A stretch of 64,000 nucleotides of DNA from Neomesorhizobium sp963726065 (GCA_963726065.1 CAVSAU010000015.1:62001-126000); one strand, 5' to 3'; shown: positions 24,818-35,241, numbered from the stretch's first letter. A program made the numbers and translations. Notes: generated from the sequence alone by a model not told the origin.

Positions 24818-26869
24818 TCAGGCTGCCTTGCCGTTGGCATTCATTGCCTCATCCGCCAGCCTGCCGGTCAATTCGGCCATGTGGTCGAAACGGGCGCTGT
24901 AGCTGGCGACGCCAGCGGTGGCGGAACGCAACTCGACTATCAGATCGCCGATCGCCGATTGCGGCATGGTGGCCTCCACCACGTCCCAGCCCGGCCAGCC
25001 GGGGCGTGCGTCGAAGCCCAGGATCTGGCCGCGCCGCTGGGGCACGATCGCCGTCACTTTCGCGGTCGCGTCGTTGGGCGTGTAGATATCCACCTTCATG
25101 ACCGGCTCGAGCAGAACCGGCGAACATGCCGCCATGCCTTCCTTCATGGCGAGCTTGGCGGCCATCTGAAACGCCATGTCGGAGGAATCGACCGAATGGT
25201 AGGAGCCGTCGGAGAGGTTGACCGCCACATCGACGACGGGAAAGCCCATCGGTCCCGATTTCAGATAGTCGCGAACACCTGCCTCGACCGACTGGATGTA
25301 AGTCTTCGGCACCACGCCCCCGGTGATCGTATCGGTGAACTGGAAGCCACTGCCGCGCGGCAGTGGCTTGATGTCGAGCACCACATCGCCGAACTGCCCA
25401 TGGCCCCCAGACTGCTTCTTGTGGCGGCCCCGCTGCGACACCGACTTGCGGATCGTTTCGCGGTAGGGAACGGCTGGAGCATGGCCCTCGACGGGGATCT
25501 GGTTGCGGCCTTCGAGATGCTCGACGGTGACACGAAGATGCATCTCACCGTGCCCCGAGATGACCATCTCGCTGGAATCCTGGTGGTGCTGGACACGCAG
25601 CGACGGATCCTCTTCCGCGATGCGGTGGATGGCCGCAGAAAGCTTGACGTCGTCCTTGCGTTCCTTCGATCGCAGCGCCAGCGCGAACACCGGCTGCGGA
25701 ACTTCGAGCCCGATCAGTGCGGGGATGCCGCCCTTGACCGAACTCAGCGTCGCGCCGGTCTTGACGTCGTCGAGCTTGCCCAGCGCCACTGTCTCGCCGG
25801 CCTTGGCAGACGGTATTTTTGTCTGGTCCTTGCCCAGCATCCGGTAGATGCCCGAAACCTTGGCGGCGCCGCCACCGGAGATATTAAGTTCGGAGTTGTC
25901 CGTTACGGTGCCCGATAAGATGCGCGAGATCGACAGCTTGCCGCCATGCGCCGTGTGCAGCGTCTTCATCACCTGCGCAACGGTGTTGGTGCTTTCCGGC
26001 ACGCCAAGCCGCTTGCGGGTCGCGGCCACATCCGGCGCGTCGTGGCGAATGGCCTTGAGCAGACGCAGAACGCCGTTGCCCTTTTCAGCGGTGCCGATGA
26101 GAACCGGCGTCACGAGCCCGTCGCGGACGTCGGCGGCGAGGTCGTCGAACACTTCGTCCTTAGGCGGCTCGATCTCGTCCAACAATTGCTCCATCAGAAG
26201 GTCGTCGTGGTCGGCCAGTGTTTCGAGCATCGAGAAGCGCGCCTCGATTTCCCGAGCCTTGTCGTCGCTTGGAATTTCGGCCACCTCGCTCTCGGCATAC
26301 TCGCGGTAGATGTAGGCACGCTCCAGCGCCAGGTCGATCGAGCCAATGATGATGCCTTCCTTGCGCAGCGGGATCTGACGCAAAAGCAGCGGCGCGCTGC
26401 TCGTTGGCTGCAGCAGTTTCAGCGTTTCGCGAACGCCTGCGTCGCCCTTGTCGATCTTGTTGAGGAACAGGATGCGGGGCACGCCGAGATCGTCCAGCTT
26501 GCGCATGATGAGTTGCAAGGCAGGTATTTTTTTCTCGTCGGCTTCGGCCACCACCACTGCGATGTCGCAGGCCGCGAGAACCGGCTCGGCCTCGAAAGAA
26601 AACTCGATGGAACCGGGACAGTCGATAATGGTGAAGCTGTCGCCCATGAATTCGGTGGTGGCCACAACCGCCTCGACGCTCATCTGGTGGGCGCGGGCCT
26701 CCGGCGAGTGATCGCCGATCGTATTGCCCGACGAAACCGGGTTCTGGCGGGGGATAGCGCCCGTTCGGGCAAGAATTGCTTCAAGAAGTGTGGTTTTTCC
26801 GCTGGCAAAGGGACCGACAATGGCAATGCATTTCGGTCCCGCAAGCCTGCCTCCGGCGCGTTTTCCCAT
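24818..26869 (-). CDS. Elongation factor G paralogue (EF-G-like GTPase)
   Basis: 683 residues in full EF-G order: GTPase domain (P-loop GPFASGKTT near residue 19, G3 motif DCPGS, G4 motif NKIDK), domain II, and domains III-V (EEDPSLRVQHHQDSSEMVIS, GGHGQFGDV, YHSVDSSDMAFQMA). The G3 motif has Ser in place of the catalytic His of the usual DTPGH/DCPGH, so GTP hydrolysis may be altered. Not the main fusA, which normally sits in the str operon. GGAGG precedes the ATG. Possible roles are ribosome recycling or antibiotic/stress protection, by inference. Confidence 0.85.
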   Translation of the reverse strand: MGKRAGGRLAGPKCIAIVGPFASGKTTLLEAILARTGAIPRQNPVSSGNTIGDHSPEARAHQMSVEAVVATTEFMGDSFTIIDCPGSIEFSFEAEPVLAACDIAVVVAEADEKKIPALQLIMRKLDDLGVPRILFLNKIDKGDAGVRETLKLLQPTSSAPLLLRQIPLRKEGIIIGSIDLALERAYIYREYAESEVAEIPSDDKAREIEARFSMLETLADHDDLLMEQLLDEIEPPKDEVFDDLAADVRDGLVTPVLIGTAEKGNGVLRLLKAIRHDAPDVAATRKRLGVPESTNTVAQVMKTLHTAHGGKLSISRILSGTVTDNSELNISGGGAAKVSGIYRMLGKDQTKIPSAKAGETVALGKLDDVKTGATLSSVKGGIPALIGLEVPQPVFALALRSKERKDDVKLSAAIHRIAEEDPSLRVQHHQDSSEMVISGHGEMHLRVTVEHLEGRNQIPVEGHAPAVPYRETIRKSVSQRGRHKKQSGGHGQFGDVVLDIKPLPRGSGFQFTDTITGGVVPKTYIQSVEAGVRDYLKSGPMGFPVVDVAVNLSDGSYHSVDSSDMAFQMAAKLAMKEGMAACSPVLLEPVMKVDIYTPNDATAKVTAIVPQRRGQILGFDARPGWPGWDVVEATMPQSAIGDLIVELRSATAGVASYSARFDHMAELTGRLADEAMNANGKAA

Positions 26870-27069
26870 GGTAACCCGACCTCCTCCTCATGCGTGACCA
26901 CTTGAGGCGGCGGCCGGCCTCCTCCGGCCGTCGCGGGCAGGGTACTTAGCCACCTGCCGGAGATCATCGAAACATGGGTTGGGAGGCAGGGCAAGGAAAA
27001 TAGATGACTGACGGCTCCACATGTTCGACAAAGTCTGCACAGCCGGCTTTCTGAAAAGGAGAACCCCCC

Positions 27070-27465
27070 ATGAAGATCATTGCATGCGGCGATGTGCCAA
27101 CCGTCCTTGCACCAGATAGCTATTTTACTGGGCGGGTCACGCAGAACCCGATCATCGAAACGGAAGCGCCGGCGCGGCTGCGCGCTACCACGGTCACGTT
27201 CGAACCCGGCGCCCGCACCGCCTGGCACACGCACCCACTCGGCCAGACACTGCATGTGCTCTCGGGAGCGGGCCGAGCGCAAAGCTGGGGCGGGCCGATC
27301 CGGGAGATCAGGGCTGGCGACACGATATGGTTCTCGCCGGGCGAAAAGCACTGGCACGGCGCTGGCGCCAAGACCGCGATGGTTCACATTGCCATGCAGG
27401 AGGCCCTCGACGGCGTTGCGGTCGAATGGCTGGAAAAGGTTAGCGACGAGCAATATGGCGGCTAG
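27070..27465 (+). CDS. Small cupin-domain protein
   Basis: 131 residues, single cupin. Metal-binding motif 1 is seen as WHTHPLGQTLHVLSGAG (two His, then a Gln where Glu is common), and motif 2 as WFSPGEKHWHGAG. GTVTFEPGART-like strand before it is typical of quercetin-dioxygenase/decarboxylase-associated cupins. AAGGAGAA precedes the ATG. Substrate cannot be assigned. It is convergent with the aminotransferase gene. Confidence 0.85.
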   Translation: MKIIACGDVPTVLAPDSYFTGRVTQNPIIETEAPARLRATTVTFEPGARTAWHTHPLGQTLHVLSGAGRAQSWGGPIREIRAGDTIWFSPGEKHWHGAGAKTAMVHIAMQEALDGVAVEWLEKVSDEQYGG

Positions 27466-27492
27466 AGCCGATCCCACGTTCTACAAATCAAG

Positions 27493-27514
27493 CGCCCGGC
27501 ATTGCTGCCGGGCG
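27493..27514. terminator. Terminator between convergent genes
   Basis: CGCCCGGCA, loop TTGC, TGCCGGGCG, followed by GCGTTTGATTTT on the plus strand and by TTGATTTG on the minus strand. Confidence 0.7.
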
Positions 27515-27542
27515 GCGTTTGATTTTCGAATGATTGGACGGA

Positions 27543-28745
<1,203 letters not shown>

Positions 28746-28963
28746 GACGATTGTCTCCAGGATAAGGCTTGCGCCGCTTGCGCAAGCAGCGCGCCTTAAT
28801 GTCCGAACATCAAGGCTTCCGCAAGGGCCGACGGCATCGCTTTGTTTCGTCCAAGCGTCTCCATCTATTAACGAGTGGTAAAACTTGCGCCACTATTGTT
28901 GCAGCACGAAATTTCTCGGTACGGGCGGAGCAAGGGCAGTTTGTCGGGCACCATGGGCCTTGC

Positions 28964-29845
28964 ATGATCATTCGACAGGACGACGGCACCTTCGCCGCCG
29001 TGTGGGGGCCTTATACGCTGCGGTCGGCCTTTCAGCCGATCTTTGCTTTTTGCAACGGCAGGGCCACGGTGGCGGCGTTCGAAGGGCTGATACGGCCAAG
29101 CCGCGACGGCGAGCCGGCACCACCCGCTGCCTTCTTCGCTTCCGTTCCCTTTGCCGAGCAACTGCATGTGGAAACGCTGACACGCACCTTGCACCTGCAT
29201 AATGCCGGCGCCTGCCTCGATCCCGACACCTGGATCTTTGTCAATTTCGACCCTTCGGTGTTGGGCGAGAAAAGCGTTGCCGATGCGGCCTTGCGCGACA
29301 TGCGGCACCTACTGCGGGAAGCGGCGATCGATCCGCGGCGTGTGGTCTGCGAGGTCACCGAACAAAAATCCGCATCGGAGGCTGCACTCCATCGATTTGT
29401 GCAGGCGCTGAAGCTGCACGGTTTTCGCATCGCCGTCGACGACTACGGTTCCGCCGATTCCGACATCGACCGGATAAGGCGTCTGCAACCCGACATCGTC
29501 AAATTCGATGCGCAGTGGATCAGGCGGCTCATGGAAACCGGGCCGGGGTTCGCACTGCTGTCGACGATGGCGTTGGCCTTCGCCGAGCAAGGCATCAAGA
29601 CGGTGTTTGAAGGTATCGAGGAAACCTGGCAACTCGAACTGGCCGAGAAATCCGGCGCGTCGATGGTTCAAGGTTATGTGCTGGCAAGACCGCAGATTGC
29701 CTCGACCGGTCAGGCACCCAGCCGCCATTCGAGCGGCAAGCCGCCCACCTTGGCCGAGCAACCGGACGACGAGCCGAAAAACGGCAGGCGTCGGCGCGCC
29801 GATCACATCAACGGCGTTTTCGGTCGTCGTACCAAGTCGCCCTAG
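28964..29845 (+). CDS. EAL-domain cyclic-di-GMP phosphodiesterase, catalytically complete
   Basis: About 293 residues; start uncertain (ATG 28964 has only a weak ribosome site). A stand-alone EAL domain at about residues 20-255 with all key motifs: EGLIR (first Glu), VNFDP (Asn), CEVTEQ (Glu), VDDYGSADSD (two Asp), VKFDAQW (Lys), FEGIEE (Glu) and VQGYVLARP (Gln). A basic tail (NGRRRRADHINGVFGRRTK) follows. No membrane or sensor domain. It likely lowers cytoplasmic c-di-GMP. The next gene is a degenerate EAL paralogue. Confidence 0.85.
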   Translation: MIIRQDDGTFAAVWGPYTLRSAFQPIFAFCNGRATVAAFEGLIRPSRDGEPAPPAAFFASVPFAEQLHVETLTRTLHLHNAGACLDPDTWIFVNFDPSVLGEKSVADAALRDMRHLLREAAIDPRRVVCEVTEQKSASEAALHRFVQALKLHGFRIAVDDYGSADSDIDRIRRLQPDIVKFDAQWIRRLMETGPGFALLSTMALAFAEQGIKTVFEGIEETWQLELAEKSGASMVQGYVLARPQIASTGQAPSRHSSGKPPTLAEQPDDEPKNGRRRRADHINGVFGRRTKSP

Positions 29846-30065
29846 ATTGGGATTCCGGTTACCATATCCGGTGGATCACTTTCCGATCCCCGACGTATTA
29901 ACTGGCGATCAAACTCATCCTGTTAGGCTTCAAACAAAGCCGAATAAGAGCTAAAACAGGGTAGTCGCGTGTATCAGTATCCGGGCCTCCCGGCGCATCC
30001 GTTCGAGGCGCTGACGACAGAGTTTTTCGAGCACCGGTCATGCCGTGCAGCTGGAGCAGGCTGCC

Positions 30066-30944
30066 ATGACTGAGACGTTTCCGCAGCTTGGCGATGTCGA
30101 AAAGGCTATCATCGCCGACGAAATCGGTCTGGAGACAGGTATTTACGGTCAGTATCGGCTGAAGACGTCCTACCAGCCGATCTTCAGGCGCGACGGAGCG
30201 ACCCTCGCCCTGTTTGGCCTTGAGGCCCGCCTGGCGCCGCAACTTGCCGGCAAGCAGATCACGGCGGCCGAATTCTTCGAACAGGTCGCGCCGGTTGACC
30301 GGCGTTTCGTGGAAACTCTCTCCCGGGTTCTCCACCTGCGCAACCATCGCAATATCGGCGTCGACAATATAGCAAACCTCAGGCTTTACCTGACGATCGA
30401 CCCTGATCTCGACATGCACGACCGGGGCGCCGGATCGCTGGATTCGATCGTCAGGATTGCGGAAGAAGCCGATTTGTCGCCGGCCATGATCATCTGCGAA
30501 ATCCTCGATGCGCCCGAATTCCCGATGGACCGGCTTGCAGGCATCGCCAACGAACTCTGCGGCTGCGGCATGCAGATCTCCATCGCCGCCTTCAGGGCCG
30601 GAAAATCGGCCATCGACCGCGTTACGCTGATTGGCCCCAACGTCATCAAGATCGACGGAGCCTGGTTTCGTGGCGTGCAGGACAAGGCCGAAACGGCTAG
30701 GCTATTCCCGGCGGTCCTGACCGCATTCAAGGGCCTGGGTGCGAAACTTCTGGTGCAAGGCATCGAAACGTCGGCCGAATTGGAGGCCGCGCTCAACGCG
30801 GGAGCCGACTACCTGCAGGGGCGGCTGTTGGCCGGTCCGGCTCTGGTCGGCACGGTTGTCGACGACAGTCCGCGTCCGGTGGCGAGGCTGCTTGCGCGGG
30901 AGGATCGCAAGATCGTTCCGTTTGGCCGGCACCGGAAAGGCTGA
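30066..30944 (+). CDS. Degenerate EAL-domain protein, probably non-catalytic
   Basis: 292 residues. It aligns with the preceding EAL protein, but most metal-binding motifs are altered: LEARL in place of EALLR, LTIDPDL without the Asn, IAAFRAGKSAID where the two Asp of DDFG should be, and VQGIET with Gln in place of Glu. The Lys of VIKIDGAWF and the final Gln (LQGRLLAGP) remain. It may bind c-di-GMP or a partner without hydrolysing it. Start ATG 30066 has GGAG upstream; a GTG at 30045 is possible. Confidence 0.82.
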   Translation: MTETFPQLGDVEKAIIADEIGLETGIYGQYRLKTSYQPIFRRDGATLALFGLEARLAPQLAGKQITAAEFFEQVAPVDRRFVETLSRVLHLRNHRNIGVDNIANLRLYLTIDPDLDMHDRGAGSLDSIVRIAEEADLSPAMIICEILDAPEFPMDRLAGIANELCGCGMQISIAAFRAGKSAIDRVTLIGPNVIKIDGAWFRGVQDKAETARLFPAVLTAFKGLGAKLLVQGIETSAELEAALNAGADYLQGRLLAGPALVGTVVDDSPRPVARLLAREDRKIVPFGRHRKG

Positions 30945-31003
30945 CGCTGGCGCGCAGTTCACCGCCGTTGCGCGCCTGAACAGGCGCGCGGCGCTGCAGA
31001 CGC

Positions 31004-31029
31004 AAAAAAGGCGGGACTGGTCCCGCCTT
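31004..31029 (-). terminator. Intrinsic terminator of cspA
   Basis: Read on the minus strand: AAGGCGGGAC, CA, GTCCCGCCTT, then TTTTTT. It lies about 170 bases past the cspA stop. Confidence 0.75.
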
Positions 31030-31195
31030 CAGCTGCTTGGTAGCCTGATCGTAACATGCTCGGTTCCGGTATCGGCAGCAATCCGCTACGTCGATTTCCG
31101 GTTCGTCATCATGCGTTCGCGCGCTCTTGGGCGCGGCCGCCAGTACATCCGTGACTTGCCGCGCGCTTCCGGTCAAACCGGGGCGCGCGATAAAA

Positions 31196-31408
31196 TCAGG
31201 CTGCCTTGCTGAGAGACCCAGCGGACGACTTGCCGGTGCGGCGGTCCTGCTCGATCTCGAAGTTGATTTTCTGGCCTTCAACGAGGTTCGTCATGCCAGC
31301 GCGCTCGACAGCGGAAATGTGGACGAAAACGTCCGCGCCGCCGTTGTCCGGCTGAATGAAGCCGAAGCCCTTGGTGCTGTTGAACCACTTAACGGTGCCA
31401 GTAGCCAT
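31196..31408 (-). CDS. cspA: Cold-shock protein CspA family
   Basis: 70 residues, single cold-shock domain: MATGTVKWFNSTKGFGFIQP carries RNP1, DVFVHISAVERAG RNP2, ending IEQDRRTGKSSAGSL. It binds single-stranded RNA/DNA as an RNA chaperone. The upstream 300 bases to the next gene hold no other coding region and probably a long 5' leader, as usual for csp genes. Confidence 0.95.
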   Translation of the reverse strand: MATGTVKWFNSTKGFGFIQPDNGGADVFVHISAVERAGMTNLVEGQKINFEIEQDRRTGKSSAGSLSKAA

Positions 31409-31709
31409 ATGCGTATTCCTTACAAAGTTTGCAACGTGGTAAGCCCGACAAAGAAAGCCGGACCGGCTGGTATCGAGATTTTGGAGATAGACGTCAGCAA
31501 ACGCGGGTTCCGCGGGGCCACTAGATCGATCGGCCGAAATATCAACGGAACGCATATAAGCCGGATAGCCAGCCAACACAAGGGGCGAACGGAAACTATT
31601 CCTCGGCTCGGGATTGCGGATGACACGACGCGGACCAAATGCTGGCCATGAAACAGTTTGCTCCGCCGCTCGTATATTAAGTGACGCCGTCCGAAAAGGG
31701 AGGTTGGTG

Positions 31710-32039
31710 ATGATGAGATTTCTGCTTGCGGCAACAGTACTTCTTTCGGCAATGCCGGCACATGCGATCACGCGCTACAACTCGACCAGCATGAGTTGCG
31801 ACGAGGTGAGGGCCACCATCCGCCGGGATGGTGCGGCGATCATGCGTTATCGTTCGCCACGCAATCCGTCCCTGCAACTCTATGGCCGCTATGTGCGTGA
31901 CGATCGCTTCTGCCAGCAGGAAGAGGCGGCTGAGACCGTTTTCATTCCTTCCGCCGATCGCAAATCCTGCCCGGTCTATGAATGCAAGCCAGTCGATTTC
32001 GACGATGATTTCCCAATTTTGAGGTTACGGCGCGACTGA
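31710..32039 (+). CDS. Small secreted protein, function unknown
   Basis: 109 residues; tandem ATG at 31710/31713 after GGGAGG. Clear signal peptide (MMRFLLAATVLLSAMPAHA). The mature part has four Cys (MSCDEV, RFCQQEE, KSCPVYECKP) that could form two disulfides in the periplasm, and a basic/aromatic middle (IMRYRSPRNPSLQLYGRYV). I do not recognise the family. It is convergent with ogt. Confidence 0.75.
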   Translation: MMRFLLAATVLLSAMPAHAITRYNSTSMSCDEVRATIRRDGAAIMRYRSPRNPSLQLYGRYVRDDRFCQQEEAAETVFIPSADRKSCPVYECKPVDFDDDFPILRLRRD

Positions 32040-32054
32040 GCCTGGCAAGCTGCC

Positions 32055-32612
32055 TCAGAAACCGAAAGCTGCCTGTGCCGGCGGCGGCGGGCTGACACGC
32101 ACGCCTTCCATATTGAGCAACTTTTCCTTGGTCGCGCTGCCGCCTGGTGCTGAAAAACCGCCGATCTTGTTGCCCGCCGCGAGGATGCGGTGGCATGGCA
32201 CCACGATCGGCACCGGGTTCTGTCCAAGCGCCTGGCCGGTGTCGCGTGCCTCGCCCGGATAGCCGGCACGGGAGGCAAGCTCGCCATAGGTGACGGTCTC
32301 TCCAAATCCGAGCTTGCGGGCCGCGTCGTAGATCGCCAGCCGGAAGGCGCCGACGCCCTCAAGATCCACTGGCACCTGAGAGAAATCGACCTGCTCGCCG
32401 GCTGCATAGCGCTTCAGGATCTGAACAATGTCGGCGACCCATGCCGGCGGCGAAGCCGCGGCGCCATCCACCGTGCGGCGCTGCAGCCGGCGCTCGGTCG
32501 CGGCGCGGTCATACGAAGGCAATTGCAGCTGGGTCAGGCCGTTCTCGCTCCAGGCAATGCCGAGCCATCCGAGCGACGTTTCGAAGACGTGGTAGTTTTG
32601 CGAAATAGACAT
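32055..32612 (-). CDS. ogt: Methylated-DNA-protein-cysteine methyltransferase
   Basis: 185 residues from ATG 32612 (GGGAA upstream). The active-site motif is VPCHRILAAGNKIGGFSAPG, with Cys as methyl acceptor; YGELASRAGYPGEARDTGQALGQNP is the DNA-binding helix-turn-helix with the Arg finger. It repairs O6-methylguanine by suicide transfer. Stand-alone Ogt type without an Ada N-terminal domain. Confidence 0.94.
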   Translation of the reverse strand: MSISQNYHVFETSLGWLGIAWSENGLTQLQLPSYDRAATERRLQRRTVDGAAASPPAWVADIVQILKRYAAGEQVDFSQVPVDLEGVGAFRLAIYDAARKLGFGETVTYGELASRAGYPGEARDTGQALGQNPVPIVVPCHRILAAGNKIGGFSAPGGSATKEKLLNMEGVRVSPPPPAQAAFGF

Positions 32613-32818
32613 GGCAAGTTCCCAACGATCTGATCTTTTATCACGAACCGAACCGGCGGCACAAATCAAGAACGCCGGTCGAGCTCGCATGCAAGGTAAT
32701 CTAGGGTTTGCTGGCGTGTTGCGACACCCGATTCCAGACATGTTGCTGACATCGGGGGCATGATGTAAGGAGGGTCTGGGCGGAAGCGGCTGATTTGTGG
32801 TGGATGTGAGGGGGCGCT

Positions 32819-33622
32819 TTGCCCGAACTTCGAGTTTTCATGGCGGTTGGCACCGTGTTTTCGTCGATCGGATTGTCGGCCTGTACGTCGACATCCACCG
32901 GCGACAACGTATCGGCAAGCCTCGCCATGGCCTCGAGTGCCGACCTGGCACTGCCCGACACCGTTTCCGTGTTGCCGACTTCCTTCGCGTCCAATGTCGA
33001 TGCTCCGGCCGCCTTTGCCGCTACCGCCAAGGCAACCCCAGCAGTCGGGGCGAATGCGACTGTTGCCGGCGCGAAGCCTGAGGCGGCCGACGCCAAAACG
33101 CCGGTGGCCGCAACCCGGACCGCCGCAGCGGGGGCCCAAGTTGCTGTAATCGACGCCAAGGCGTCGTCCGCGGATGCCAATGTGACGGCCACGCCGGCTG
33201 TATTCACGCCCAATTCTTTCGTCAAGGCGGAAGCCCCGGCCAGCGATCTCGACGGCCTGATCGCCAAGTATGCGGCGGTGTACGAGGTGCCGGTCGACCT
33301 GGTGCGGCGCGTCGTCAAGCGCGAGAGCACCTTCAATCCCAAGGCCTACAATCGCGGCCATTGGGGCCTGATGCAGATCAAGCACGCGACGGCGCGCGGC
33401 ATGGGCTACAACGGCCCGGCAAAAGGCTTGCTCGATGCCGAGACCAATCTCAAATATGCGGTGAAATATTTGAAGGGCGCCTGGCTCGTTGCCAACGGCA
33501 ATGACGATCTGGCCGACCGGCTTTACCAGCGCGGCTACTACTACGACGCCAAACGCAAGGGCCTGCTCGACGAGACAGGACTTGGCAAGGACCGGCGCCG
33601 GCGGATGACGCCGCCAATCTGA
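32819..33622 (+). CDS. Lytic transglycosylase (SLT domain) lipoprotein
   Basis: 267 residues from a TTG at 32819, which has GAGGGGG in front. Lipoprotein signal (MAVGTVFSSIGLSAC, lipobox LSAC), then a long Ala/Thr-rich linker (about 25-135) and a C-terminal SLT domain: VDLVRRVVKRESTFNPKAYN with the catalytic Glu in RES, then GHWGLMQIKHATARGMGY and AETNLKYAVKYLKG. It cleaves peptidoglycan in the periplasm, probably anchored to the outer membrane. Confidence 0.9.
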   Translation: MPELRVFMAVGTVFSSIGLSACTSTSTGDNVSASLAMASSADLALPDTVSVLPTSFASNVDAPAAFAATAKATPAVGANATVAGAKPEAADAKTPVAATRTAAAGAQVAVIDAKASSADANVTATPAVFTPNSFVKAEAPASDLDGLIAKYAAVYEVPVDLVRRVVKRESTFNPKAYNRGHWGLMQIKHATARGMGYNGPAKGLLDAETNLKYAVKYLKGAWLVANGNDDLADRLYQRGYYYDAKRKGLLDETGLGKDRRRRMTPPI

Positions 33623-33640
33623 CCCACAAAAGGGCGTTCG

Positions 33641-33745
33641 CTACAGCGCCGCGCGTCTTTTCAGACGCGCAAAGGTCGCTGTAGCACTTTGATTTTCCGC
33701 ATAATTTCATCCTAGAATCGATTCCGATTTAAGGGATTATGCAGT
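33641..33745. repeat. Rhizobial palindromic intergenic repeat, second type
   Basis: Three nested hairpins: CTACAGCG (33641-33648)/CGCTGTAG (33677-33684) enclosing GCGCGTCT/AGACGCGC (33651-33670), then GCATAAT (33699-33705)/ATTATGC (33736-33742) with AATCGATTCCGATTTAAGG inside. I recognise this sequence type from other Rhizobiales genomes. It follows the transglycosylase stop and may terminate transcription. Confidence 0.75.
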
Positions 33746-33790
33746 AGCCGCCCTTTTGCTGTCAGGGACCAGAACCGATCTTCCAGCTGG

Positions 33791-34021
33791 TCAGTTCTTC
33801 AGCGCGGCGGCTGCAGGCTTCTTGACGGCATTGCCGTCGGCCGCGGGCTTGCCCGAAACGATCTTGCGCAGGATCGAGCTGGTGGAGCTGTGATCGAGCT
33901 GCTGCGCCGTCTGGTTCACGCGGGGCGCCTCGGGATATTGAAGCGTCGCGGCGAAATCGCCGGCGAAAGCAGCGCCCGAGGTGGCGGCAAGAGCGGCAAG
34001 CACGAGAGCAATCTTCTTCAT
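33791..34021 (-). CDS. DUF680-type small secreted protein
   Basis: 76 residues: signal peptide MKKIALVLAALAATSGAAFA, then a short mature chain of about 55 residues with QQLDHSSTSSILRKI and a Lys/Ala-rich end. The N-terminus and size match DUF680, a family described essentially from Mesorhizobium loti. Four CGTAC-type boxes lie in its promoter region and one in the promoter of the TetR gene next door, so this is probably the main local target of that repressor. Function unknown; periplasmic. Confidence 0.75.
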   Translation of the reverse strand: MKKIALVLAALAATSGAAFAGDFAATLQYPEAPRVNQTAQQLDHSSTSSILRKIVSGKPAADGNAVKKPAAAALKN

Positions 34022-34051
34022 GGTCTTTCTCCGTTGACGGCTTTTTGAACT

Positions 34052-34124
34052 CTGTACGTGTACGATGCAACGTACTTATACGAGACCGCCTGCGGGCCTT
34101 CAATAGGAAATCGTACGTGTACGA
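34052..34124. promoter_or_regulatory. Three TACG-type palindromic boxes upstream of the DUF680 gene
   Basis: TCGTACGTGTACGA at 34111-34124 (arms TCGTAC/GTACGA), CTGTACGTGTACGA at 34052-34065, and CGTACTTATACG at 34071-34082. A related box, TCGTACCTGCACGA, lies in front of the TetR gene at 34986-34999. Confidence 0.7.
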
Positions 34125-34315
34125 AATTTTTCGGACAACATTTTGCGATCGTAGGCAGGGCCTTTCGCTTTCGACGCGATCGGCTCTCCACATCGCCGCC
34201 ACCAAGCCCTCGGCCGGCGTGCGGCGAAGGAGGAAGAGGAGAAGAGAGGAGGAGGGTTTCCGGTATCGTCACGCCGCCGATTATACGGCGGTCGGTTGGC
34301 CCGTGGAAACGCCGG

Positions 34316-34960
34316 TCAGCAGGGTTTCGCGCCTGCCGTCAGCGGCCCGGCCCCTTCGGTTCGCACTGCGGTCAGCGCGAGTTCGATGACGGTTTCGGCA
34401 TAGTGCTTGTGGTCGCCGAACGAATATTGCGGGAAAGTGACCATCGCCGAGATGGCGCCGTGCACGGTGGTCCAAAGGAAGGTGGTGATGGCGTGCTCGT
34501 CGCCTTTCAGCAGGCCGGCTTCCAGGCAGGCCAGCACGCAATTGCGCATCGACAGCAGCGCCGGATTGCTCTTTTCCAGTTCGGCCGCCGTTTCAGCATC
34601 ATGATCGTGGGCCTTGGGCGTCATGAAGATGGTGCGGTATTCGTTCGGGTTCTCGCGGCCGAAGGCTGCGAATTCGCGCATGCCATGGCGCAGCGCGTCA
34701 AGCGGCTCGGCGGGCTGGTTGCGCTCGGCGCGCTCGGCCAGCTGCGCAAAAGCATCCTCTGCCAGGGCGACCAGGATCTCTTGCTTGTCGGCGAAATAGG
34801 AATAGACCGACATCGGCGCATAGCCGACGCGCTTGGCCAGCTTGCGGATGGTCAGGCCTTCATAGCCTTCCTCCTTGACCAGCGCGTGCGCCGCCGCGAC
34901 CAGCTCTGAGCGCAACTCGGCCTTCTGACGTTCGCGGCGCGTCTGAACGGTGATTGGCAT
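34316..34960 (-). CDS. TetR-family regulator with WHG C-terminal domain
   Basis: 214 residues from ATG 34960. N-terminal TetR HTH (LVAAAHALVKEEGYEGLTIR, KLAKRVGYAPMSVYSYF), C-terminal ligand domain with TTFLWTTVHGAISAM, the WHG-type signature. A CGTAC-type palindrome overlaps its own promoter and three lie before the DUF680 gene downstream, so it probably represses itself and that gene. Ligand unknown. Confidence 0.9.
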   Translation of the reverse strand: MPITVQTRRERQKAELRSELVAAAHALVKEEGYEGLTIRKLAKRVGYAPMSVYSYFADKQEILVALAEDAFAQLAERAERNQPAEPLDALRHGMREFAAFGRENPNEYRTIFMTPKAHDHDAETAAELEKSNPALLSMRNCVLACLEAGLLKGDEHAITTFLWTTVHGAISAMVTFPQYSFGDHKHYAETVIELALTAVRTEGAGPLTAGAKPC

Positions 34961-34985
34961 TTCTCCCGGCGGCCTGTTCCTTTTT

Positions 34986-34999
34986 TCGTACCTGCACGA
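34986..34999. promoter_or_regulatory. TetR autoregulatory operator candidate
   Basis: TCGTACCTGCACGA, 26 bases before the TetR start codon, shares 12 of 14 positions with the box at 34111-34124. Confidence 0.6.
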
Positions 35000-35241
35000 A
35001 TTATATACGCTGTACGGGCGGGCAACAAGTTGAAGCTTTTCGACGCGTCGTGCAAAGGATTGACGCAACGTAAGGAGCTAGCCCGGCTGGGTGAATTCGC
35101 CGGTGGGTAGAATAACAGCCAAAATCGGTACGGGCAAAAGACCGCGAAACAGTGTTTTATGACAGTTGTGACGCGGCAAACTATCATTTGCGAATTTATT
35201 TGATACATTTGCATTGGGGAAGGCTTGGGAGCACGCATGGG

